Assembly (NCBI GenBank): GCA_021464415.1
Contig: JAKCWG010000685.1
Location: forward strand, 124,001 to 188,000
DNA: 64,000 bases
Source of the DNA: Lonicera japonica
Lineage: Eukaryota; Streptophyta; Magnoliopsida; Dipsacales; Caprifoliaceae
Reading direction: 5' to 3'
The stretch's first letter is position 1. The number at the start of each line of letters is the position of its first letter. Below are positions 1-10,130 of the stretch, one piece after another. The position numbers and the translations under genes are program-made. Under the pieces are notes generated by a model, which worked only from the letters and a program-made list of their open reading frames with translations, was not told where the DNA came from and searched no databases.

Positions 1-110
1 TTGTAAGCTAATATATATATTTTTTTGGTCGTGTTATTTTTTCTTGTATTTTTTTTTCTACTTAATGGTAGTCAAGCCCCCACTAGATTGAAATCCTGGC
101 TCTGCCACTG
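1..110. mobile_element. Right terminus of a hAT-like DNA transposon (partial)
   Basis: The sequence ends at 110 with CCTGGCTCTGCCACTG. Read on the minus strand this is CAGTGGCAGAGCCAGG, a terminal inverted repeat common on plant non-autonomous hAT-type elements. A related terminus with a clear 8-bp target duplication occurs at 24781-25296. The left end and first target-site copy lie outside the window, so the assignment rests on one terminus. Confidence 0.4.
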
Positions 111-1502
111 CGTGTATTGGATTAGTACTGTCAAAGAATCTCGAGTAAGGTGAAATAGTGTGTACTCCATGATGTACATTGTGACGCCCCGAATCCCGTT
201 ATGAGATTTTCACCTCCGGGACACGGTTAATCACGGATGCCGTGCGCGACGGCGGGTTTAAATTCAAAAAAAAAACACAACTTTTAAAAACTTTTCTCAA
301 ATAAAAACCTGATTATAAATAAATTCCCTCTTTGTAAAATTTTGGCATGTGGAGTTTGTTCAGTTAATAAACCGTCCTGTAAAAATCAAAACCAAATCAC
401 ATATCAATTCACATTAAAACAACTCCACATATAGAAATCAACTCATCAAGTTTACATCGAAAATGTTCACATATCAAAACCGGCATTAAAGCTTCTACAA
501 AAGATCTTTTACAAAACAACATAACCAATCATTTTATACAACGAGGTCCTTTTCATAAAGGACCCAAAAGACGACATATGGACATCAGAGGTCTCTAGAC
601 TCGTGGATCACGCGTCATCCCTCAATGCTTGACCTGCAAAACTGTTTAGAAAATGGGATGAGCCAAAACCGGGCTCAGTGGGAACTATATAAATTTTGTA
701 TAGAAAATAATACTTTGCTTTACTACAAAAGTTTATAAGACAATGCAACGCAATGCAATCTATACACAAGTGCATGCCGATCCCCACTAGGATTCCCATC
801 CTATTCACCGGAAGCTATCGATCCGACTAATTGGTCTCGTCCCTAGACGTCCCATGAAATACTCTCAACTAATTCCCGTATCACCAGAGAACCATTGGTA
901 TAAAACCATCTCATCACAAACACTAACTTCATATGGTTCATCATGCTACAATAGATTCGCTTCCTGTAATCAACTGGCCCATGCAATGCTTATCATACAA
1001 TCATCTCAATGTAATCACATAAATAAGGATAATAACCACAAGAGATATGATACAATCAACCATACAAGTAACAAGCATATAAAGATCACAATGTCATATC
1101 TCTTGTATAAAGCCTCAGCTTACACCCCGCGGTCACTAGGCTTAGAGCATCGGTTCCCGAAGGATCCCAAGCTCTAAACTAATCATGTCTCCTCCAAGTG
1201 AGCGAACTGCCCAGGGACTCGGTCCTTACTTGTAATTCATTTGGAGATAAACCCACGCAAGACATTTTCCCGGGGACAACACTCCAAATACTTAACAAGA
1301 AGAACACCCGTACAAGCACGTTCCTCCGAGGATGGAACTACCTTAGGATCTTTCACCTAAGTGTAGGGCTACTACTTCCCGAGACACACAGTCCCGTTGA
1401 TAGAGCCACACGAACTAATCCGCAAGCCAGGGAAGCTATAAATGCCGGACTACGAAACTCATCCGCGAGAAGGCAATATACATCAATATGATAATATAAC
1501 AG

Positions 1503-1931
1503 GCGGCTACAACCGCACTGTACTGGGTAGCCCTTTCCCTTGTCAGCTTTGGGTGGCTCCACTCCAGTTACAACGAGTACCGGTACTCAATCATAGCGGC
1601 TCCAACCGCTGCGGCTACAACCGCACTCAATGGGCTACAACCCAATCATAAGGTAGGGCTACAACCCTCCTTGGTAAGGCTACAACCTTACAATCAATGT
1701 CCACATAGATAGTTGGCCAAACATCAATCAAGAACATGCATGTATAACATAGATGTCCCAACATCATTATTAATATCATCCTACCACGTGTGATCATATC
1801 AACAAATCTCACAATCAAAATCACATTATATAGGGCTCCAACCCTAAATCAATCGGGGCTTCAACCCACAACTAGTATTAGTATTTAAACATGGCAATTA
1901 CAACTCAATCATATGGCAGGGCTACAACCCT
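1503..1931. repeat. Array of small hairpins with constant loop and co-varying stems
   Basis: Hairpins of the form stem-CTACAA-stem or stem-CTCCAA-stem lie at 1503-1516 (GCGG/CCGC), 1595-1610 (AGCGG/CCGCT), 1611-1624 (GCGG/CCGC), 1631-1644 (TGGG/CCCA), 1655-1668 (AGGG/CCCT), 1674-1691 (GTAAGG/CCTTAC), 1831-1846 (TAGGG/CCCTA) and 1918-1931 (AGGG/CCCT). A weaker copy is at 1856-1867. The loop is nearly fixed while both stem arms change together, so pairing is kept in every copy. The array sits inside S1. Its function is unknown. Confidence 0.8.
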
Positions 1932-3187
1932 CCATGGTGAGGCTAGAACGTTACAATCAACGCCCGTATAGATAAATGGGCTAAAACATCAATCATAAAC
2001 ATGTAAGTACAATATAGATGTCCCAACATCATTATAGCACATGTGATCGCATCAACATCAATATATCCATTCAACATTGACATGTATACATATCACAAGC
2101 CCACATAATCCATCACACATTTGGCTATCAACGCATTACGACTATAGCTTATCGTTCCATGTTTATTCACATTTTACGGCCAATCAATTCATTATCATCA
2201 TCTCTCATTATGTAATTTGCCAAGCGTGTAAAAACTAAGGCCGTATGATTCGAATCATAGTTCTCATGTTATTCTATCAAGCCAAGCATCGGCTCTGATG
2301 ATTCTCGCCTAACCGGTACGCTTACGGCATGTTCGCCCCTTATTATTATGGCTAAGGCGACTTGCCCCTCGCTAAATTACGTTCATCACATTTCTAAGAC
2401 GTACCCAGGTTGTATTCTCATTGCTAGTTCTAGCAATAACCTACATAAGACACTATACTCAAAGATAGTTACATTCGGTTCCACCTTAGTGGGTATTAGT
2501 ACAAGTCTCACGAATAATGCCCTACTCTTATAACCGATAGCATATCTAGGCATATTCATCACTTATTTTCCACAATCAAATATCTTTAAGGCACCAATCC
2601 AAAAACCACCAAACTATAGGTCATATATATGACTACGAGATGGGTTTCATAAGAACCATTGCGCATACGAGCTAAAACATGGATTTACATGTTAAATCAT
2701 GCAATTGAAGTCATATTCTATCAATATAGATCATCATTCGAAGCTTTATCTATCCCAAACCCCATAGAATGCATACAACCTAGGGTTTTGATAGAATCCC
2801 CAAATTTGTGTATAAATTTCTAATACAACACAATATAATTTGAAAAGTAAGTTTAGTACTAGCGTTCCCACCTCTATTGTTGATATTCCACGCAATAGAA
2901 CTGTTTCGAAAAGTGTAGGCGCCACAATCCCGAAGCCCTAGCTTTACCACATGCAGCCATGGAGGAAGAAGAAGGTAGGAGATGATAAATAGTGTTGAGG
3001 GTGTGGATTTAGGGCTTGAATCTTGGTTTATGATGAATAATTCATCAAAACACTCATGAATCTCTCACTTCCTCTTTCTAGAACCCTCTGAGGTGTTGTG
3101 GGGGTGTGTGGGTCGATTTGGGTGTGATGGGGTGATAAATGGTGAGAAAATGAGGTTAAAAGGGGTTAAAATTCGACACACAGGACA

Positions 3188-3294
3188 CCAAGATCGATCT
3201 TGGGGGTCCAAGATCGATCTTGGGAGCTCTCTGCCAAAAATTTCCTCCCAGGATAGGCCAAGATCGATCTTGGCCTTCCCAAGATCGATCTTGG
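3188..3294. repeat. Four copies of a 16-bp perfect palindrome in S1
   Basis: CCAAGATCGATCTTGG occurs at 3188-3203, 3208-3223, 3258-3273 and 3279-3294. All four are exact and self-complementary. They lie 400-500 bp before the 3' end of S1, in two close pairs. Short palindromes sit at a comparable distance from the 3' ends of S4 and S6. No known protein-binding site is recognised. Confidence 0.85.
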
Positions 3295-3693
3295 AACCAC
3301 TGCACTAAATCCAACTGATTTTTGGCCTCCCGGACCCTCGAAATGGTGGAATCTCATTCCGGGCCAAACACGAAAGTTGTAGAGGGGAACAATACGGAGA
3401 TTTGGGCACTGACGGGGACTCATTCGGACATCGAATGAAGAAGTTATGGTATCCCAAAGTTGGCCAAAAACCATCAATCACGAAAAGACCAAAACTCACC
3501 ATATGCAACCCGGAATCGATTCCGACCGCCCGAATCACCAAACAATCATTCGTACGAGTGTAAATAGGCTAATACGACTGGTGCAAGGTGGCAGAGCACT
3601 ACGAAACTCCATAAACTGTGATTTCACCATTCGTGGTGAAATAAGCGATCGAATGGAGGCAACCCCGGTGGAATAAATGAACCGGGTATTACA

Positions 3694-4270
3694 TACATTG
3701 TCCAAGGTGTGGTGAGTAGAAGTATCAAAGAATCTCGAGTAAGGTGAAATTGGGTGTGCCTCGAGATGTACATTGACCAAGGTGTGGTTGTGCAAGAAAC
3801 TAGTCCAAGGTAAAGGTGAACTTGTTTGTTGAGGGGTGGAATCGCTAAAGAGCCTACATGTGCTAGAGTAGTACTGTAAACTAATCTCGAAGAAGTTGAA
3901 ATAGGGCGTAACTCGTGATGTACATTGACCAAGTTGTGGTAAGTAGTACCGTCAAAGAATCTTGAGTAAGGTGAAATAAGATGTATCTCGAGATGTACAT
4001 TGACCAAGGTGTGGTTGTGCAAGGAATTAGTCCAAGGTAAAGGTGGACTGGTTTGTGATGTAAGGTAGTAAGGTTAAATAGAGTGTATCTCGAGATGTGC
4101 ATTGACGAAAGTGGACGATTAAGCGAACAATGTTGAGTGGTGATCTACATAGATAGTCCAAAAGTGGATCCAAGGTGGACTAATGTATAAGTCCAGGTAG
4201 AGCTAAGGTCAATCGGAGTTAATTCAAGGTGGAGTCAAAGGTAGTATGGTTTGTAATGGTTGGCTCAAAC
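3694..4270. repeat. Irregular tandem repeat array (continues at 121-179)
   Basis: Units share the phrases caaagaatctcgagtaaggtgaaat and gatgtacattgaccaaggtgtgg. They recur at 121-179 (left of S1), then about 3723-3810, 3867-3930, 3946-4020 and 4063-4110. Spacing is uneven (about 75-150 bp) because units are partly truncated. S1 is inserted inside one unit. No coding potential is apparent. Confidence 0.7.
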
Positions 4271-7200
4271 TAGTGATCTCACATTGGAAAATGTAGATTA
4301 CAATAAGAGTTGATATGTAGGGTACTGTGACAACTAGACCATTTTAAGATTAAAATAAAAAAATAAAAAAAAAAAGCCCACACACGTGATCAAATGTGTT
4401 CAAATTAGAGACAATATTGTTATTACGTGCACAGACCCATAGGTCCGGCCCATTGCCTTCCTGGCAGGAGGGGGCCCAGCCCAGGTGTTGTGATCACTTC
4501 TCCGCTTCAAATTAGGTATAAGAACATCATCGCGAGGCATCTGGAGTGATGTGGTTGTGTATGGGTCAATTTCCTCCCGAAAGGGATTGACATAGTGAAG
4601 TTGAAATTGGGATTCCAAATCTAAATAGGATTCAGTGATTCACTTTTATTAAAATGTTTATGTAAGTAGAAATAGAAGTTGGGATTCGAAATTTAAGTAG
4701 GATTAAGTTTGCTAAGTTGAGGGCTAATAACCCCCTTGAATTCACAAGGATATCTAGCTATTCCTACAAAGAAACTTCAGGGTAATTCAGTGATAAATTT
4801 CTTACTGTGCATAAATTTAGATTAGAATGACGTGATACAAACTATGTTAACTCAGCATTTTTGTAAACAAAAATCCTTCAACATTATTCGTAATACCTAA
4901 AAACAATTTATAAATAACTAGTTGTTGTTTGAACAGTGAAATTACGCTATAATTTTCTTGAAATTTGATACTGGTTGTTTTTATATAATCACATTTTTCC
5001 GAATTCGTCAACAAATATGTACTAAAAAACAAATAATCCATTTAAACGAGAATGTGCCAAATTAAAATTGGTTGTGAGCTTCAAGGATTAAAAAGTTAAT
5101 TATTAAGTTTTAACTAATTAATCTACGAATTAGACAACTTATTGAATTAATGGACGGACCGGGCTCCTGTAAAGTGAGATCACTCCACAACTTATTGAAT
5201 TAATGGACTGATCAGGCTCGTCTAAACTGAGACCACTCTAAAGTATAGTTGGAAAGATTTAGATTATTAGTTTAAAAGTGGACGGTAAGGATTTCTACGA
5301 TTAATTTCTGTTTAAAAGAGTCACTGCTGGGTGCAAAAATTATTTGAAATTTTTCTGGACATTCCAAACTGAAACTGGTTGTCCATTTTTTTTTTTTTTT
5401 GTGGACATAGTTAATGCACTAAATTTCACAACATAATATAAATTGTAAACAAGTATGAAACTAGCGTACTTTACCGAAACCAAAGTGAACTACTTAATTT
5501 AATTAGGACAGATGGAGAACCACAACTACAACGGGTGAACACAAGAAGGGGTTTCATGTGGATTCGAACGGGAACCTCAAGAAGTAGTATTTTAGCTCCA
5601 AAACCAACACTTAACTATATATGGAAACAATAAAAAAAAAATTATGAATGGAAACCAACGGAAACCCAAGACTTAAACAGAAAAAGAAAGAATCGATTAA
5701 TTAAACAGAAACCATTTACTAAGTTTGTTAAATTAACCACATAATAGCCATATTTGAGAAAAACTCCATTAAAATAATTTTAAATGGACATAAACGCTCT
5801 ATTTTTTGATTATGTAAATCTTAATGAAAAATATGATCATAGTACAAGGAATTTTCCCCCAATTTTAAGTCAGTTAGGCAACCAAATTCGATTATTTAAA
5901 AATGGGTTTAGGGTCTAAACCATTCCGACTTTGTATTTTTATTTTTGAACCCATGTACATGCCTCTATTGGTAGAGCACTAGAGGTTAGAGCAAATAACT
6001 AAATCTACTTTTAAGTTTTCATAAGCGGACATTCAATGAAGAATCAAGGAACCAAAAAGTCTATAAATAAACGGTAACAAGAAATAGAATTTCCTTGCAA
6101 GAAAAGGATGAATTTGGCCACTTCCATCTCCTAAAAACCGTAATAGAACCTATTGTTGTAGTCAACTTCTAACTGGATTTTGCCACGTTGATTATTTTAC
6201 TAATAGGATTAACCGCAATCTTTCTTTTACTGCTGTCACAAAATGAGCCAAGCAATTGATCAGTCTATCCTGCTGGGGTTCACAAACTTCTACTAAAACT
6301 TGAAATTTTATCAAATTTTTACATCAAGTTGTAGAGTTCTACTTATGAGGGTGCGGCACTTGAGAAACAAAGCAGGTGACAATCCTGAATATGTTTGCAA
6401 CGTCATACCATTTATTCTACCGACTCCTGTATTTGGCTAAAAAAGACATATATTTGAGAAATTGTAGCAGTTACTAAGACTAAGGCAAAGAACAATTGCA
6501 ATCAAAAGAACTAGATTTTGATCTGCGCGCTTTAGAATGGATGATATGGGCTGATCAATGCATCGACAATATTATGTTCTTGAAATGAAAGAATATTTTT
6601 ATCTGCTAACCTTGGGTCACGAGCACAGTAGGGATAGAAACATAAAACAAAAAGGCGGGATACCAAAATGACGTGCTTTTGGATTAATAAAATACATTTC
6701 GTTTCTTATAAAAAATTAAAGGAGAAAAAAAAAAGCTAAAGAAAGTTCTATCTTTAAGAAAGATATCTAAATTTGGTCTAGTTGGATCAGGTTTATTACA
6801 AACTCGAGTTCAGCATTTTTGAAATATTAGGAATAGTGATAACGAGGACAGTTGGGATTCTTAAAGAAACTGTATTTGATTTCTTTTATTATATTTTATG
6901 TAGGATAGACCTGGGACAGTGAATTGCATTTAGCCTTGAATTAGGTCTAGTACTTATAAGTGTGTAAATCTCTATTATTTCTCAAACTGAATATTGAGTT
7001 GGAAGCATTTGTGCTTATTGTTCCTCCTCCGGTCCTGCATGTCCTTCCTCTTTCATTATGTTCTTCGTTCTTGATTTGCACCATTTGCGATTCTTGACTT
7101 TTGTACTTCAATATTTAAAATCTCTTCAATATGGAAGTGCTGTTGAAGGTGAATTGTGCTCATTTATGAGCTTGACGCAAAATTATTTCTTGTAAGAAAA

Positions 7201-7514
7201 GGAAATAATGTTGTCAATGTTGAATTAAACAGAAATAGCTGCGCTAACTGATTTAATTATGTCATCTTTGGCGTTCATTAATTAAATTGTTTGTTATCAG
7301 GAAAATGTTCATTTTCTTGTGTCCTTTATTCTCCCTTGGCTTCTAAATTTGATTTGCAATTAATTATTACCTCATTTACTTGTTTATGTTCATGAAAAAG
7401 AGTTGTTTCTAATAAAAAATGAAAAGAAAACTTTTGTTTGTTTAGTTATTTAAAGAATCATGTCGAGTGGAGAATCACATCTTGCTGATTATCGCTACTA
7501 CTGTCAACTTCCAG
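4271..7514. other. Intergenic stretch without a recognisable gene
   Basis: AT-rich sequence with short, unsupported reading frames only. The one structured item I see is a pair of 53-bp tandem repeats at 5134-5239. Nothing here resembles a promoter, RNA gene or transposase that I could defend. Confidence 0.6.
5134..5239. repeat. Two 53-bp tandem repeat units
   Basis: The unit starting acaacttattgaattaatgg is present at 5134-5186 and again at 5187-5239 with a few substitutions. It is an isolated direct duplication in intergenic DNA. Confidence 0.75.
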
Positions 7515-8272
7515 GTGGATCCTGCTAATGATAGGCCAATACAAGAAGAGAAGCAACTTAATTGAGGTGACCCAGAATAAGAGGCAGAACGCTTGGCAGC
7601 AATTCCAGACTACCAAAGGGCGGGCTAAGAAATTATATTCACAACTATTTGTGGCGCTTGAGGGTTTTTTTGGCCATTACGTTTTTTTTAATCGAATCAC
7701 AACAAATTTTTCCTGAAGAAATGGTTTTGATGATGTATTAAATACCAAAAAAAGGGTTAGTGAAATGGAAAGTTACCAATTTTGTTGGGTTAGATTCAGT
7801 TCTGGTGCATCAAAGATCTGGAAAGCTGGACAAAATAACAAAAATTACCCAACCAAAAACACTGGAATTATATTGACCAAACCAATCAAGTCTCATCCCT
7901 ATTACTATGCATTTTTGCCCATTAAGTATCGTCAATGACATTAAGTGAACAATGGTACATCCACTGGGTCTTAAGTAGAATGCTTGGTACACTTTTATTG
8001 CTGAATTAAATCTTGCATGTTATGCTATTCGACCCAGAAAAGGCCACCTAAATATATTCTATTAACATCCAAAAAGACCATAATTTGACCAATTTTCATT
8101 ATTTTCGGGTTTTAATTTTGATCAGGTTGGTTTCTTCTCTGGGAGGAAAAAGGAGAGCATCTTCTCTGGGAAGGTAGGAGTGACTGGAAGTGGGAAAGGT
8201 CTGATGGAGTTTCAGAAAAGAGAATAGCACTTGCATCTCAAAGCCGCTAATGGCAAAAACACTGATGATTAG
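7515..8272 (+). pseudogene. SPF30: Fragment of SPF30/SMNDC1-type splicing factor gene (C-terminal exons, broken)
   Basis: The first block (7515 to about 7632), preceded by the acceptor-like CAACTTCCAG, encodes VDPANDRPIQ and then, after a frame change, IEVTQNKRQNAWQQFQTTKG. The second block (8126-8272), preceded by TTTTGATCAG, encodes VGFFSGRKKESIF, KVGVTGSGKGLMEFQKRE and HLHLK. These strings match the end of the Tudor domain and the C-terminus of plant survival-motor-neuron-related splicing factor 30, a nuclear pre-mRNA splicing protein. Damage is plain: a frameshift in block 1, no GT donor after it, loss of about six or seven residues after SIF, and a TAG at 8225-8227 upstream of the family-type stop at 8270-8272. 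The N-terminal exons are not seen nearby. It is therefore a dead gene fragment or the tail of a duplicated copy. Family assignment is from recall of the conserved motifs. Confidence 0.72.
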
Positions 8273-9191
8273 ATCAATAGTTGAATTTTACTTATACCTC
8301 TCTTCTTCTTCTTCTTCATCTCTGTATCTGTTTTTCTTCAGTTTAAACCGCTTCAGTTTGATTGTAGTCTTCTAGCATTAAAGCGAAGTCCATGGTGCTG
8401 TGTTTTGTTAGTTAATGTTAGTAGATCACTTAGAATGGAGGTTTGAATCTCAGGAGCGGTGTTAATTTTCAACTACAAATTCATGGTTTGGCAATTTTCT
8501 TTTTTGTTGTTGGATCTTGGATGGTTGTGATTTGGTACCCTGAATAAAAAAAAAGAAAAAAAAAAAAAAGAGATAAATATATTTACAAGAAGTGAGATTT
8601 AAGTGTATTTTCAAGAGCTAAAAAGCGTAGCTAAAGTTTTGATTAGTCGCTGTTGTGATTATATGTTTATGTGTTTTAGTGGACTTCAATAAATCTGTGA
8701 TTGAGATTGTTATTTTAAAACCAAGTGTGGTTGCTGGGATTCGAGCCCCCGTCTCCACATTTTTCAAAACATATTTTCAAAGAGTGAAGTTGCACCATAC
8801 CTGAAAATAAAATAAAATAAAATAAAATAAAAAATTAAGAAAGAAAAATAAAAAGAGTGAAGTTGCACTAGGATAGTTTTTTTTGAGATTTGACATACCA
8901 GCTAGACATGCAGCACATGTAATGCATGTGTAATCCTTATATACACACACGCAAAATTTTGAACATGAATTTTATTTGTTTTTACTCAATGGTTAGCGTA
9001 TTTATTAATAAATATTATATAACTAGACCTGTGATTGAAATTTTAGAAATTAAATTTGAAGCTTATGGACTTTTTACAATCCCAGTTTGTTCAACATGAT
9101 GTATTGAAAACAAGTTTATGAGAATTTATTTGACTTTGACAAGGTCTTTAAGATAGGTTGACCACGAGTAGAAACAATAGAATCTGAATTT
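8273..9191. other. Intergenic stretch, nothing recognised
   Basis: AT-rich with short homopolymer and TAAAA runs (about 8546-8575 and 8805-8840). No coding region, RNA gene or element terminus that I can support. Confidence 0.5.
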
Positions 9192-9241
9192 TGGTGTCCA
9201 AGCTCCGCATGCTTCCAAGTCATCCTGAGCTTGAGGGGGGG
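9192..9241 (+). mobile_element. Orphan 3' internal end and polypurine tract of a copia element
   Basis: From tggtgtccaagctccgcatg to cttgagggggg, this 50-bp block matches 14209-14258, the end of the gag-pol frame and polypurine tract that normally precedes a 3' LTR. Here it sits directly in front of the 5' LTR at 9242. The LTR at 9242 was therefore once, at least in part, the 3' LTR of another copy, or the locus has recombined. See findings. Confidence 0.85.
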
Positions 9242-9498
9242 TGTTAAAGGAGATTCCTCTCTATGCCTTTTGTCCCCCTAATGGGATTATTCCCACTCTC
9301 TATGTTCTTTAATTTCTTTAATTATGTAATTGTATTCATTATGTTTGTTTGCCCCTTTAGACCTAGACTTTTCTTTTCTCTAATTTCTAGTATATATAGA
9401 TGATCCTTTCTTGTAAGATATTGACAATCAAGATAAGAAACATACACAGCATATATACATTCTTTCTCTCTTATTTCTCTCTTTTTCTAAATTTATCA
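9242..9498 (+). repeat. 5' LTR of copia-1
   Basis: Starts TGTTAAAGGAGATTCC and ends AAATTTATCA. The TATA-like string TAGTATATATAGATG near 9389-9403 is the probable promoter. It is 257 bp, with four substitutions against the 3' LTR. Confidence 0.93.
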
Positions 9499-9511
9499 TG
9501 GTATCAGAGGC
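9499..9511 (+). other. Primer binding site of copia-1
   Basis: TGGTATCAGAGGC follows the 5' LTR directly and is complementary to the 3' end of initiator methionine tRNA, the usual primer of plant copia elements. Confidence 0.88.
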
Positions 9512-9890
9512 AAATTCTTGATAATTTTTTTTTCTTCCTCCGGCACATCTCTAACACAGCTATCTGCTCAAACCCGCTGATTATCTCACCACCAAACAAA
9601 ATGCCTCCATCTTCATTACTCTCGAAATCCATCTAAACCACTGCCAAAACCCATCAACCAACCACCATTACCTTCGTCTCCTCAAGACGAACCCAACCCC
9701 GCAAAAATTACCTCGAAACTCCCACCGATGCGCCCTCACACGCCATAAGAACAATTTGCATCACGCCTCGAAAGCTCACGCGCGTCTTCCACGCGAACTT
9801 ACCCACTCTCCTCACGAGCGCGTAACTGCCACGTACCTACGCGCACTCACGCGCCTTCCTCTCTTCACGCGCGCCGTTAACGTCTATTGA

Positions 9891-9988
9891 CGCCGTTAGT
9901 CTTAACGGCCATCTACTAACGCCGTTAGTCTTAACGACCGTCTACTAACGTCGTTAGTTTTAACGGCAGTTAACTAACGCCGTTAGTT
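9891..9988 (+). repeat. 29-bp tandem repeats in the copia-1 leader
   Basis: Units of 29 bp start at 9891, 9920 and 9949, with a partial unit at 9978-9988. Each holds CGCCGTTAG followed by TTAACGG, so adjacent units can pair (CTAACG with CGTTAG). They lie in the untranslated leader between primer binding site and gag. A role in RNA packaging or dimerisation is possible but not shown. Confidence 0.8.
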
Positions 9989-10130
9989 CACTGTTCAAAA
10001 AAAAAAAACACTTGTTCCCAAGGTTTTCCAGCCTTATGGATTCAACCGTGGCCTCCGTTCCTGCCAATTCCATTCCTACAATACAAATCTCAGGTTTTCA
10101 TCTCTGTTAATTCTCTGTTCCTCCTTTACC

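Larger units (their letters stand above)
180..3693. mobile_element. Long solo LTR or LTR-like non-autonomous element (S1)
   Basis: It begins TGTGACGCCCC and ends GGGTATTACA, so it has TG...CA ends and a short imperfect inverted terminus. It is bounded by the 5-bp direct repeat TACAT at 175-179 and 3694-3698. Removing it rejoins a tandem-repeat unit (gatgtacat + tgtccaagg), which confirms the boundaries. No gag or pol coding is visible in 3.5 kb, so a solo LTR of a large element, probably Ty3/gypsy-like, is the simplest reading. A non-autonomous LTR element is the alternative. It carries a hairpin array (1503-1931), four 16-bp palindromes (3188-3294) and a diverged internal duplication (about 1644-1806 and 1908-2053). 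Its 3' part shares the block cacgaaagttgtaga and nearby sequence with S6 at 46798-49241. Confidence 0.75.

Noticed and set aside
854..1651. Overlapping open frames on the plus strand
   Set aside because: They lie in S1, have no domain-like composition and simply reflect the higher GC content of this repeat.
4400..4618. 72-codon frame on the minus strand
   Set aside because: No recognisable motif, no supporting context and no related copy in the window.
6830..7120. Possible copia LTR (gttgggattcttaaag...)
   Set aside because: No defined ends, target duplication, primer site or second copy in the window.
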